Positions 12,219 to 24,360 of a DNA stretch of 64,000 bases are shown here, piece by piece (the stretch's first letter is position 1; each line of letters starts with the position of its first letter). Below the pieces are notes generated by a model that did no database searches, was not told the DNA's origin, and saw only the letters and a list, made by a program, of their open reading frames with translations. Made by a program: the position numbers and the translations under genes. The stretch is from Cercis canadensis (lineage: Eukaryota; Streptophyta; Magnoliopsida; Fabales; Fabaceae), in the NCBI GenBank assembly GCA_003255065.1, contig QAOA01000060.1, positions 352,021 to 416,020 of the forward strand, given 5' to 3'.

Positions 12219-12716
12219 TGATCACGGCTCTTTGATATGAATATTACACTTTACAAATAAATTTACCAATCAATAACAGTTTTTAATTTAATTCTTTAAA
12301 TATTACAATTTTTAAATAATTAAAAATAAAAAAATAAAAAAATAAAAAATCATAATCGACATGTGGAGACCACCAAACACGCCAATAGCTAAGCGGGGTA
12401 TCCATGTCAAACATGCCAATAACCCCATAATGTGTCCTTTCTTGTTGCCTTATATAAGAATAAAAAAAAAAAAAAAGGAAAAGCTATTGGCGTGTCCCAA
12501 GTTAGTCAAAATTAGAAGGTAGGAGATTTAACTATGAAGGGACACACCAAATGACTATTAGCGTGTCCTATGTGGACATGTCTTGTAGCCATTGACGTAT
12601 TCGGTGGTTCCCATATATCTAAAACTGTAATATTTAGGTAATTAAATTAAAAAATGTGATAAATATGTAATTTTGTTGCTAAAATATAATATTCAGGTCA
12701 ATTAACCTTTTGATCA
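12219..12716. repeat. Foldback (long inverted repeat) element, MITE-like
   Basis: Two imperfect inverted arms of about 150-170 bp each surround a spacer of about 170 bp. The left arm, about 12219-12392, has the order TGATCA, gaatatta, tttaatttaatt, aaatattaca, accaccaaacacgcc. The right arm, about 12560-12716, shows these blocks in reverse order on the opposite strand, including ggcgt/gacgta, ggtggt, gtaatattt, aattaaatt and tgatca. It has no ORF, and I could not fix the terminal duplication. Confidence 0.65.
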
Positions 12717-13707
12717 CTTAATTTTAATATTTTTGAATAAATCTTTGTATAAAAAATTGTTGCTCTAACCTCTTTGATTCTCTTCACAATCTTAAATTTG
12801 AAGAATCTAGAATGTATGAAAGGACTAAATTAAAAATTCTAAAATAAACAAAAATTCAATTTACAAAACTAAAAATATAGGAAGCTTTATAAATAACTGT
12901 ACAAAAGATCTACAAAGCTAAGGAATTTGCACTGATTATACAAAAAATCTCCAAATTTGTTACATTAGGTTTGAATCCCAGAGACATAGGAAGACAGCCA
13001 TTCGACATGCTATTAAGCAAAAGAATTAATGGCGGGTCCTCCATGTCCTATGATATTGGTTGCATTTGAAGATCAATTATGTTATTTGGATTCGGTGGAC
13101 TTGCCCAAAATATATAGGTTTTGAGATTAATGATATATACACAAAACTTTAGCCACAATAATTGTACCAAAAAAGATAATGTAGAATTCAAATAGAGTAC
13201 TAGGGATTGAAATTTTCTCAAAAAGAAAACAATCTTCTCACTATCATTATTATAATTATTAGTTTTTTTTTATCCAAAATATATTTGGGAACAATGAGGA
13301 TTTGAACTAGGTCTCATTTATCAACTCATCTTTTTAATTTCACACCATACCCTGCAAATGTAATTTCAAAGTGAAATTATTATTGCTTCATTTTTAAACT
13401 CATTTTCAAGACATCTAAAATGTTTTTGGAGCCACATATTTTAACCAAATCAATGCGGAATCAGAAATTCACTTACATAATATAAATATCAAATCAAGAT
13501 ATTACAAAGTAGGTCCAAAAAAATAAACCCAATTCTATCTCTCATCACACAATAAGGGAATACACCCAAATAGGGATGAATCCTAAGTGACAAATATAGA
13601 ACCACAATCATCAACACATAATAATGGCTATCTGCTGGGCTCTATACATATAGTATATAATATAATATCATATATCTATATAAGCAACCAAATTTTAAAG
13701 TACTTTT
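12717..13707. other. Intergenic, AT-rich; polygalacturonase 3' flank
   Basis: No ORF or recognisable element is seen. The last 100-200 bases are probably the 3' UTR of the minus-strand polygalacturonase. Confidence 0.5.
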
Positions 13708-16402
13708 TTAACTGCATTCATATGCTGAGGGCTCTCCAATAGTCTCAGGGTCACCATCTCGTAAGCAATTAATTGGGGGTATAGTCAAGGTCTCTTGCAT
13801 CCCATAAGCATTCCAACAGAAAGGGTCATCCAATAGTTCTCCTTCATGTGGCAAAAGCTCAACTTCAGAAAGTGTTATGTTTGTGCAAGCCACTGTGTCA
13901 CTGCAGGCAAAGTGTATAGGAGGGGTTCTCACATCATAAGTGCCCTTGATGTTCCTATACGACACGTCGTTCACATGGACTGCTGAAGTCTGGTTTAGAC
14001 ATTCCTTGGACAAACAGTAGTATTGGTCTATAATAATGCAGTTCCTGACGTTCTCCATTTGGATATTCTCAAATCTGAAGCCTGTCACTGAGCCCGTTCC
14101 ACCTTGCCATGTCTTAATCCTGAGCCCATTGTCTGATTCCTTTATGATAGCGTTCCGTACAGTTAAGTTTGAGACACAGGCTTGAGAATTGTGAACACCA
14201 AGACTTCCAATGCTGTTGAAAACACAACATGAAGCTTAATGAAGCATTCTAAGGTTAGCCTCATACAAAAATTACTATTAGTATTGTAAAGGTTAGCCTC
14301 ATGGAAAACTAAGTTTAGTGAAGCATTCTAATTTCTAGGTTCCCTTTGTTAAATGTAAGATGTTGCTAACCACTTTATCATGTGGGTTCCCTTAGTTTTT
14401 CCTGTTCTAAGTCTGATTTAAGTGTTACTGCTGTTTTTGGTTGGCCAAGTTGGGGAAAGATGTTGCAACTCTGGACTCATGTGAAAAACAGAAACTGTTG
14501 TCATATTAATGCTTGGCAGTTTAGATCAATCCAACTGTTAAAAGTAATAGATCACAAATGAGGAAAACAATACAAAACTATTCGGAGAAAATATAGAGGA
14601 CTGAGGACCATTTCAAGGTTGAAGCATTTATCACAGGTCACAGCCTTTACTCAAAAGTTTACTTTCTAACCTAACTCCACCCTTCCTTTTTTGCTTTTCT
14701 TAAATGGGAAATTGAAGATGAGTTGGAGATCCCTTCCAGCTTCATCACATTCATGCTAGTTATAGTTATTCCACATTCCTTTTGCTTTTAGAAATTATAT
14801 TAGAATCATATATAGTTTGAATGAATCCTAGGAAGGAAAAAAGGTTAAAAAAAAAGAGCACGAATATGCTAGTTAACAAACATTATTTGGTACTTTTCTT
14901 TTTGGCTAATCATCATTAGTTGGTAATCAACAACCAAGATTTAAGTTTAAAACTTTAAATAAGATAAGAATTTGCACCTAATCCCATGACTAGGCCCACA
15001 AGTGACTCCCTCTATGTCCACATTTGCACAGCCAGGTCCAATTGAAATGCAATCATCGCCTGTATAACCAATGTTGTAAAACTAGTCATTTGGCACATTA
15101 AAAAACATACCAGAAAACAGAACCAAGCTGCTAAATTTGGCAATTAAGGTATTGTGTTTTAGGCTTTAGTACCATTGCTTATCATGGAGTTGTATATCCC
15201 AACATCCTGCGAGTTCTCTACATGGATTCCGTCAGTGTTGGGGCTGAGTTTCGGCGAAGAAATGGACAGCTTGTCTATCTGTACTCCTTGGCAGCCATCG
15301 AATTTCATGTGGAACTGAGGACTGTTTTGAATTTTCAGTTCACTGACCACCAAATTGGAGCTCATGAAGAACCTTATCATCTATAAACAGAAAGTGAGAA
15401 ATAATGGTAAGTAAGACGGTTAAAAACAAGCACAAATGGTTAATGCTTGAGTTGAATTTCGAGTAGTTATACTCACTGCAGGGCTATCGCATGGTCCTGA
15501 CACTGTTTTTCCATCTGGTCCCTGAAATGAAATTCCGATTTGCTAGCTCTTAGTGGGATTTCTCATTCCATTGAACATCAAATTAATACAGAAATCATTG
15601 GCTAAAAGTTAATTAGTAATAGGATCAAGGTATGATTACCCTGTGAGGTTTGCAGGGCATATCCCACCACTGTTCTCCATTGCCCTCTATGGTTCCTTTC
15701 CCAGTGAAAGTCATTTGATCAAGTTTATAAAACACGAGCCATTGCTTTCTGCTATCTGATTTTGGCCACGAATCTGGTCCATCTGGTGGCATAAGTGTAC
15801 CGTCCACCTATTACCATTTGAACCACATTAGTGAAAAGTACATATAAGGATCAAAATTTATACTTAGTGAAAATATAAACAAGGAAAACACTTACTTGAA
15901 ACACTAGTCCTGGCTTGCATGGACCTGAAAAGATAGTTGAAGTAATTATGAAACAGTAATTTTCAGGAGCCAGAACAACCCCTGACTCTACTGCACAAGC
16001 TGCTTTCCATGCTGCCCTGAATGCAGCAGTGTCATCGGCGACACCGTCTCCGACGGCGCCGAAGGATGTAACATCAAAAACACTGTCTGTAGTGGACTTC
16101 CCATGATCACTTGGAGTTAGATATGGATCAGAAGGAACAGTGGGAGCATTGGAAGGTGGTGAAGTCTCATCTAGGTCAGGGGAGGGAGCAGGGGGAGGCT
16201 CAGAAACGGGGGAGCTCTTCTTTTCCTTCCTGTGATAATGGTGTCTTCCTTCCACATTTCCCAAATTGTCAATGAAAAGGATCATAGCAATCCAAATTAT
16301 CAAAAACCCACGAAGGAGATCCATGAGGAGCGATGAATTTGGCACTGAACTAATTTCTGCGTAATGTGGAACCACTAAATGCTCCTGAGGCGGTCTCTGC
16401 AT
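13708..16402 (-). CDS. Polygalacturonase, glycoside hydrolase family 28
   Basis: GH28 polygalacturonases hydrolyse alpha-1,4-galacturonan in pectin and are secreted to the cell wall. Six minus-strand exons are 15896-16402, 15640-15807, 15477-15521, 15173-15380, 14978-15059 and 13708-14212. They total 1,515 nt, 504 residues from the first ATG. All four family signatures are present in order: [18 protein letters not shown], a variant of GHGI reading SHGISIGSLG, and RIKTW. The second ATG (16324) opens a hydrophobic signal sequence ([17 protein letters not shown]) and is the likelier start, giving 478 residues. A basic, proline-rich stretch ([10 protein letters not shown], then PPPAPSP) follows the signal, as in the At1g48100 group. 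Exon 1 coding residues 1-30 recur at 19607-19698. Confidence 0.94.
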
Positions 16403-19092
16403 AAGGCAAAAATAAACAAAACTATAGCTTCAGAATGGAGGAGATTGAACTAGGAGAACGAACAAAGCATATGAGGTTTAACTTGCTGAGGCTTCAAAAC
16501 AAATTGGCCTATCAAGTACCATCTTAAGCTGAGGTGCTAATTTATACTCAAAGCATAGATAGCTAAGGAATAAATTCTCAAGCATAACGGTGACACGTGC
16601 CAAGTCCTGGTTGATTAGAAGTATCGTTGTCTCAAGGAAACAGTTAAACCCTTTTGAAGGTCCTCTTGGAGGTTAATGTTCGGTAGCAACTCTAGCAGAG
16701 TTTTTTTTTTCCTTGGTCTTCAGACTTCAAGGGCATTTTTCTGATCACCACTTTATTTTCTTTCTAAGTATTCAATGCTTTCGTGGTCCGGGATATCTCA
16801 TACCTCCTCGCTCATCTTACACATGCTCACCATTATTTTCTCTTGTTTAATTGTACCCTGAACATCTTTCGGCTTTTGAGCTATGATGAGGCTCAAATTT
16901 TCTAGAGAACCGTGCTAAATGTACAAAAGTTCAACTTATTTTTTATTTTTTTTCATTGTTATATTCTCTATATTAAGCTATCAAACAAAGAAACGAGCTT
17001 GTAGCACATAGGCTCACAATAACTCTAACATTAAGGTGGTAGCTTCAGTTATTACTTTGCACTGACTGAACTGAAGACTAATTGCTTAATTAGCAGTCAC
17101 TAATTATAGAACATGTGGCAAAGTGGAAGTTTCTCTCTCCACATAAGCTGCTTCAAGTGTCTCTAATGGTTGCTTACATATAATGCTATAACATTATGAA
17201 GACACTAGATGCAGACAGTGATGAAAGCTTTAGATAATTAACAAGAATTTCAGCTTTAAACTTCATACTATGATAAAAAAAAATTAAAAAAAAAAGAAAT
17301 AATATTATATATTAATAATACATTCCTTGTCATTTATCTTTTTTTTTTTTTGTTCCTTCTTGTTATAATAGGTTCCTTTTCAATAAATAGAAACATATAT
17401 TTGCTAAGGTGACTATTTTGAATTGAAGCCACACATGTATACTATTAGCTTTGAGATAATGAGAAGAAGCCCTATGCATGCAGACCTATTTTCAAAGAAA
17501 TGAACAACCATTCTAACTTTCGTGTTTCTAACATCATTTTGTCCAATTAAGTGACATCTTTCTTTGTGGGTTTTACCTGAGAAGAGGCCAACCGACATTT
17601 GTAGATTCTGAAGTATCAATATTATGTAAGATTTTGCATGTGTTCTTACAGCTATAAGTTAAAACTAGATCTGTAAATCACAATGTTTGGCAGGGTAAGG
17701 TACAACAAAAGCTTAGCATCATAAGCGATAGTACAGAATCCCATTTTTATTAACACAAAAAGATCATGAATATATGAGCTGTATAAGACATAAAAAACAA
17801 TTAACTTCTTAATGCACCACAACCACCTTTCTAATTTGGGTTACACAAAATTTTATATTTTCATAATTAAGTAACTAACTCACTGATTATGTGTTTAGTT
17901 ATTTCATCGTCGGGCCATCTACTTACTTCAAAACAATTCAGATTACATCATCTATTATGATACCCATTTATATTTGGTTGTTCTTTTATATGATCTTCCC
18001 ACTCAAAAGTGCACACGTAGGCCAGAGAGAGAATGATCCTTTATTAATGAGGAACTTTACATATTGGTTAGACTCACTCATTTATATATTAATATAATTG
18101 ACACAATTTAAGTTTAATTTATCTATTTAAACTTTTATTTCACTAGGCTAAGTTATATCAATTAGGCTCTCGTGTCAATATTATAAATTTAACTAATGTA
18201 TAAATAGCATCATTCTTAATTACTAATTGGCGAATGTGGGGCTTGAGAGGAATAAGAAATAGGAGCATCAATTGGGTGAATGAGGTTTCGTTGTTAAAGC
18301 AATATCCATCTCGTGACTCTTTCTTGTTGTTTAGCTCCTCGTGGCCATGGAAGTAGGGAGCGTATATTAGGTGCGCGACAACAGAATTAACCCATTCACG
18401 GGCGGAATCAAACTCCTCTTTGATTAAATGCAAAAAATAAATGAAAAACAGAGAGACATAGTCACACACACATAATAGAGATAGAGACAGAAAAAGAAAA
18501 TTGAAGCAACCTCCCCATTTTACGTAACCATTCAAAATAAAAGAAAAATGATAAAAGCAATTAATGAGCTAGACTTTAGTTTTTTGTGACTTCACCTTAT
18601 GAGCTATCTAGCCTCTCAGGAAGTTTCTGTAACCATGCAAAAGCGATGAACCTTAACGTACAGTTTGCAACTTTATGAATAAGCAAATTATGGTGCAAAG
18701 AGAGTGAGTTGCTTTGTACAACATAGCTCTGAAGAGGCTTTTATAGAGTGTTAGATTTTAGACGAAGAATATGAAATTATTGTGTGTGCATGCATTTGTG
18801 TAATTGTGTTTGTCTTAATCCGTCACGTGTTTACTCTCACGGGTGGGAGAGAGTTCCAAAAGGACAGAAACCAGTTTGAGACTAAGAGATTCTGGAGTGC
18901 ACTTTTTTGTGCCTGAACACAAATGGTGATGACAGTGTTTGTGGCTCTCATCTAGGACACGTGGGATACGCTCATAACACGCGCCGCACGCTCCATTTTA
19001 CTGGTTCCTTGCGTCAGGGTGGGCCCACCGTCCTTTACAATGGATTGGCCACTTCGTGGGACCTGACAAGTTTTGCATGAGAGAGAGAGAGA
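16311..19092. repeat. Left copy of a ~2.78-kb duplicated segment (polygalacturonase exon 1 start plus upstream DNA)
   Basis: This segment matches 19607-22391 along its whole length, with about 15 substitutions and a few 1-nt indels that I could count by eye. Left of 16403 it is coding. The remaining 2.7 kb is polygalacturonase promoter and intergenic DNA without convincing genes. It ends in a GA dinucleotide run immediately before the N gap. It contains ACGTG-core boxes near 18825 and 18957, and a gtgggcccac palindrome near 19019. Confidence 0.93.
16538..16547 (-). promoter_or_regulatory. Candidate TATA box of the polygalacturonase gene
   Basis: Read on the minus strand this is GTATAAATT. 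It lies about 140 bp upstream of the first ATG (16402) and about 215 bp upstream of the likelier start at 16324. The same box exists in the duplicated copy near 19835. Confidence 0.45.
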
Positions 19093-19606
19093 NNNNNNNN
19101 NNNNNNNNNNNNNNNNNNNNNNNNNNNNNNNNNNNNNNNNNNNNNNNNNNNNNNNNNNNNNNNNNNNNNNNNNNNNNNNNNNNNNNNNNNNNNNNNNNNN
19201 NNNNNNNNNNNNNNNNNNNNNNNNNNNNNNNNNNNNNNNNNNNNNNNNNNNNNNNNNNNNNNNNNNNNNNNNNNNNNNNNNNNNNNNNNNNNNNNNNNNN
19301 NNNNNNNNNNNNNNNNNNNNNNNNNNNNNNNNNNNNNNNNNNNNNNNNNNNNNNNNNNNNNNNNNNNNNNNNNNNNNNNNNNNNNNNNNNNNNNNNNNNN
19401 NNNNNNNNNNNNNNNNNNNNNNNNNNNNNNNNNNNNNNNNNNNNNNNNNNNNNNNNNNNNNNNNNNNNNNNNNNNNNNNNNNNNNNNNNNNNNNNNNNNN
19501 NNNNNNNNNNNNNNNNNNNNNNNNNNNNNNNNNNNNNNNNNNNNNNNNNNNNNNNNNNNNNNNNNNNNNNNNNNNNNNNNNNNNNNNNNNNNNNNNNNNN
19601 NNNNNN
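19093..19606. other. Assembly gap of 514 N
   Basis: There is an unbroken run of N. The sequence on its right (cgaaggagatcc..) resumes exactly at a point already present at 16311, so the gap probably has negative true length. Confidence 0.99.
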
Positions 19607-19698
19607 CGAAGGAGATCCATGAGGAGCGATGAATTTGGCACTGAACTAATTTCTGCGTAATGTGGAACCACTAAATGCTCCTGAGGCGGTCTCTGCAT
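19607..19698 (-). pseudogene. Second copy of the polygalacturonase exon 1 start (residues 1-30), cut by the gap
   Basis: It encodes the same first 30 residues as 16313-16402 and then runs into N. It is probably an allelic or overlapping contig end rather than a second gene. Confidence 0.85.
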
Positions 19699-22391
19699 AA
19701 GGCAAAAATAAACAAAACTATAGCTTCAGAATGGAGGAGATTGAACTAGGAGAACGAACAAAGCATATGAGGTTTAACTTGCTGAGGCTTCAAAACAAAT
19801 TGGCCTATCAAGTACCATCTTAAGCTGAGGTGCTAATTTATACTCAAAGCATAGATAGCTAAGGAATAAATTCTCAAGCATAACGGTGACACGTGCCAAG
19901 TCCTGGTTGATTAGAAGTATCGTTGTCTCAAGGAAACAGTTAAACCCTTTTGAAGGTCCTCTTGGAGGTTAATGTTCGGTAGCAACTCTGGCAGAGTTTT
20001 TTTTTTCCTTGGTCTTCAGACTTCAAGGGCATTTTTCTGATCACCACCTTATTTTCTTTCTAAGTATTCAATGCTTTCGTGGTCCGGGATATCTCATACC
20101 TCCTCGCTCATCTTACACATGCTCACCATTATTTTCTCTTGTTTAATTGTACCCTGAACATCTTTCAGCTTTTGAGCTATGATGAGGCTCAAATTTTCTA
20201 GAGAACCGTGCTAAATGTACAAAAGTTCAACTTATTTTTCTTTTTCTTTTCATTGTTATATTCTCTATATTAAGCTATCAAACAAAGAAACGAGCTTGTA
20301 GCACATAGGCTCACAATAACTCTAACATTAAGGTTGTAGCTTCAGTTATTACTTTGCACTGACTGAACTGAAGACTAATTGCTTAATTAGCAGTCACTAA
20401 TTATAGAACATGTGGCAAAGTGGAAGTTTCTCTCTCCATATAAGCTGCTTCAAGTGTCTGTAATGGTTGCTTACAGATAATGCTATAACATTATGAAGAC
20501 ACTAGATGCAGACAGTGATGAAAAGCTTTAGATAATTAACAAGAATTTCAGCTTTAAACTTCATACTATGATTAAAAAAAAATTAAAAAAAAAAGAAATA
20601 ATATTATATATTAATAATACATTCCTTGTCATTTATCTTTTTTTTTTTTTGTTCCTTCTTGTTATAATAGGTTCCTTTTCAATAAATAGAAACATATATT
20701 TGCTAAGGTGACTATTTTGAATTGAAGCCACACATGTATACTATTAGCTTTGAGATAATGAGAAGAAGCCCTATGCATGCAGACCTATTTTCAAAGAAAT
20801 GAACAACCATTCTAACTTTCGTGTTTCTAACATCATTTTGTCCAATTAAGTGACATCTTTCTTTGTGGGTTTTACCTGAGAAGAGGCCAACCGACATTTG
20901 TAGATTCTGAAGTATCAATATTATGTAAGATTTTGCATGTGTTCTTACAGCTATAAGTTAAAACTAGATCTGTAAATCACAATGTTTGGCAGGGTAAGGT
21001 ACAACAAAAGCTTAGCATCATAAGCGATAGTACAGAATCCCATTTTTATTAACACAAAAAGATCATGAATATATGAGCTGTATAAGACATAAAAAACAAT
21101 TAACTTCTTAATGCACCACAACCACCTTTCTAATTTGGGTTACACAAAATTTTATATTTTCATAATTAAGTAACTAACTCACTGATTATGTGTTTAGTTA
21201 TTTCATCGTCGGGCCATCTACTTACTTCAAAACAATTCAGATTACATCATCTATTATGATACCCATTTATATTTGGTTGTTCTTTTATATGATCTTCCCA
21301 CTCAAAAGTGCACACGTAGGCCAGAGAGAGAATGATCCTTTATTAATGAGGAACTTTACATATTGGTTAGACTCACTCATTTATATATTAATATAATTGA
21401 CACAATTTAAGTTTAATTTATCTATTTAAACTTTTATTTCACTAGGCTAAGTTATATCAATTAGGCTCTCGTGTCAATATTATAAATTTAACTAATGTAT
21501 AAATAGCATCATTCTTAATTACTAATTGGCGAATGTGGGGCTTGAGAGGAATAAGAAATAGAAGCATCAATTGGGTGAATGAGGTTTCGTTGTTAAAGCA
21601 ATATCCATCTCGTGACTCTTTCTTGTTGTTTAGCTCCTCGTGGCCATGGAAGTAGGGAGCGTATATTAGGTGCGCGACAACAGAATTAACCCATTCACGG
21701 GCGGAATCAAACTCCTCTTTGATTAAATGCAAAAAATAAATGAAAAACAGAGAGACATAGTCACACACACATAATAGAGATAGAGACAGAAAAAGAAAAT
21801 TGAAGCAACCTCCCCATTTTACGTAACCATTCAAAATAAAAGAAAAATGATAAAAGCAATTAATGAGCTAGACTTTAGTTTTTTGTGACTTCACCTTATG
21901 AGCTATCTAGCCTCTCAGGAAGTTTCTGTAACCATGCAAAAGCGATGAACCTTAACGTACAGTTTGCAACTTTATGAATAAGCAAATTATGGTGCAAAGA
22001 GAGTGAGTTGCTTTGTACAACATAGCTCTGAAGAGGCTTTTATAGAGTGTTAGATTTTAGACGAAGAATATGAAATTATTGTGTGTGCATGCATTTGTGT
22101 AATTGTGTTTGTCTTAATCCGTCACGTGTTTACTCTCACGGGTGGGAGAGAGTTCCAAAAGGACAGAAACCAGTTTGAGACTAGGAGATTCTGGAGTGCA
22201 CTTTTTTGTGCCTGAACACAAATGGTGATGGCAGTGTTTGTGGCTCTCATCTAGGACACGTGGGATAGGCTCATAACACGCGCCGCACGCTCCATTTTAC
22301 TGGTTCCTTGCGTCAGGGTGGGCCCACCGTCCTTTACAATGGATTGGCCACTCCGTGGGACCTGACAAGTTTTGCATGAGAGAGAGAGAGA
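19607..22391. repeat. Right copy of the ~2.78-kb duplicated segment
   Basis: It is collinear with 16311-19092. It starts inside polygalacturonase exon 1 and ends in the same GA run, then continues into unique sequence at 22392. Confidence 0.93.
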
Positions 22392-23593
22392 TCACTCTCT
22401 CTCCCTGCATCAAAGTTCCAACACAATATTTTCACATGCAGCACTTAGCCGAATTTGCCGAACCTGAAATCCAAAGGGTTCTCTGTGTTCATACGAAGGA
22501 GAAGAAGGGGAGAGGGGACACGTGTTAGGTGGGAATTCACGGGATGGCGTTTCTTCTTGTGTGTGTCACGGGCGATAGAAGGGGATTAAAGTTAATTGGA
22601 TTATTAATTGTTTTGTTTTGGGGAATTAGTGGCTGTGCTTGAAAGAGAGTGACGGGGAAAGCATATGGAGATGAGGAATAAAACAGAGCATTTTGGTGTC
22701 GGTTTCAGTGATTGGGTTAATACTTAATAACCCAATTAAAAATTAATCTTGTTTGTTTTTGGCTTAATTATAGTTCTAATTAAACCCAATAAGTGTGATT
22801 AAACACTACCATGTGTTCCTAGTTCACAAGCTTGTGTCTCTGTTCAAAAGCATGTTTAAGCATATGACATGAGGAATATTGACCATGTTTTAATTTTAAC
22901 ACGTAAGAATTTTATTTATTTAATTTGTATATGAGATTTGATTTTTTTTAATTCATTTCAGTTTAATAGGTAGGTAGCAAGAACAATTTTGTAAACATAT
23001 TTTATATAGAATGAAACCTAGCTCTAGATCAGTTCATGCTTAATACAACTGTTTACAGTTTGAATGCGTTTTTCCATTTCTTTATTTGATGAGAAGATAT
23101 TACAAAAACTATGGAGCTCTTATCATGTGTGCATATATTTTAAGTGTTATATTTTATGTTAACAGTTTGAATGCGTTTTTCCATTTCTTTATTTGATGAG
23201 AAGATATTACAAAAACTATGGAGCTTTTATCATGTGTGCATATATTTTAAGTGTTATATTTTTCTTTTTAGCTCTTCTCTAACCTATATATCAATATGGT
23301 TTCCATCATTTTAAATCTACCCTCATAACCAGACAAAAGAAGGCTTTCTCAAGCTCCAAAAATTTAACTAGTGATTATGCTTGATGTTTCCTTTCTTCAT
23401 ATATATATAAAAAAAAAGGTTTACTCCTACTTTTTTATAAAATTTGAGATCAACATGACGAAGGGGCTGAACTCAGCAAAACTATGATACCATAACCACC
23501 AGGAAGACAATAGTACATTACCTTACCAAGTTGCCAAACAAATTTAGAATTATGCAATACATTGTGGCATGATTGCATCGTACGTTTTACTTT
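22392..23593. other. Intergenic, unique AT-rich DNA
   Basis: No ORF of note. A C/T-rich stretch and an ACGTG box (about 22520) occur near the left end. The 107-bp tandem repeat is listed separately. Confidence 0.5.
23055..23266. repeat. Tandem direct repeat, 2 x 107 bp
   Basis: The unit starting acagtttgaatgcg at 23055 recurs at 23162 with one visible substitution (gagctc/gagctt). The near identity suggests a recent duplication. Confidence 0.9.
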
Positions 23594-23624
<31 letters not shown>

Positions 23625-24360
23625 NTTTTTTTTTTTTGCATGAGTTACTGCATCGTTTTAATTACTTGCAAGAATTCTAAAAATCACTATCGGCATGGAT
23701 TTCCTCTTCTGGACAATAACCTATCTTATAATCCTTTTTTTTATGTGAAATTAAGATTTCATTGCACATCCGCAAAAAGAGCATCACAAATAAAAGCCGG
23801 TGGATCATTGACCCAGCTAACAAAAACTAGAAACTTTTTCGAAAAGAAGTTAATCTGTGTGCAATCACGTTTGCACCCCTAGGGACCCATCAATTCAAAC
23901 CTGGCACACTTCGTGAACATTCCCCTTTCACAAACCAATCTTCCTACCCATAGTCTTTGTTTGGCAGTGCAGAGGGAGGCCCCATATCTGTAGCCACAAC
24001 TTAACCTCCTCAAGATTCAATGGGTCTGGCTCTCCATCTCTCACCCATCGTTGAAGAATCAGAAAGCTATTCTTGTATATCCAAGGGCTGCCCTTCAAAA
24101 CCCGTTTGAGATCAATGTCGTTTTCAAAAGAGAATTGAAAACGCTTCGGTGCAATTTCTACCACTCTGAAGCCCTTAGGATTGCCCCAAATCCCTTGCAG
24201 TACAAATTGGAGAACCCCTGGTATCACTGCTTTGTCCGTCACCACCCTTCCCACCAAGCTCCTCAAACACGATTGCACCCCATCAACCACATCTGCCTCC
24301 TCAACCACCAGAATTTCGTCCTCTTCCGCCTCTGTAACTCGACCCTCAGCCATCTCCGAC
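23594..24360 (-). mobile_element. Internally deleted LINE (L1-type) with poly(A) tail
   Basis: Read on the minus strand, the element opens with an ORF1-like DUF4283 domain (24353-23928). It then jumps, with most of the element missing, to a short stretch resembling the RNase H end of plant LINE ORF2 (ANVIAHRLTSF near 23880, ending near FICDALFADV and a stop at about 23765). It finishes in a poly(A) tract of about 44 nt, seen as T run 23594-23637. A single N sits inside the tract at 23625. I could not identify a target duplication. Confidence 0.7.
23928..24353 (-). pseudogene. DUF4283-domain LINE ORF1 fragment
   Basis: The 141-residue frame starts MAEGRVTEAEEDE. It contains LVGRVVTDKAV, a WGNPKGFRV block, FENDIDLKRVLKGSPW and WLQIWGLPLHC, the conserved order of DUF4283 proteins. 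It ends at TGA before the zinc-knuckle part usually found downstream, so it is truncated. Confidence 0.75.

Noticed and set aside
17413-17619. Matching small ORFs at 17413-17619/20712-20918 and 17891-18097/21190-21396
   Set aside because: Their repetition looks like conservation but comes only from the duplicated segment. They have no family features.
18158-18535. Minus-strand ORF of 125 codons, with an identical partner at 21457-21834
   Set aside because: The second copy is explained by the whole-segment duplication around the gap. A short stretch (EEFDSAREWVNS) vaguely recalls GH47 mannosidases, but the remainder shows no domain and the start is in low-complexity sequence. I do not call a gene.
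16311-22391. Tandem polygalacturonase genes
   Set aside because: The right copy carries only 30 codons before N and the identity includes non-coding DNA throughout. An assembly overlap is simpler.
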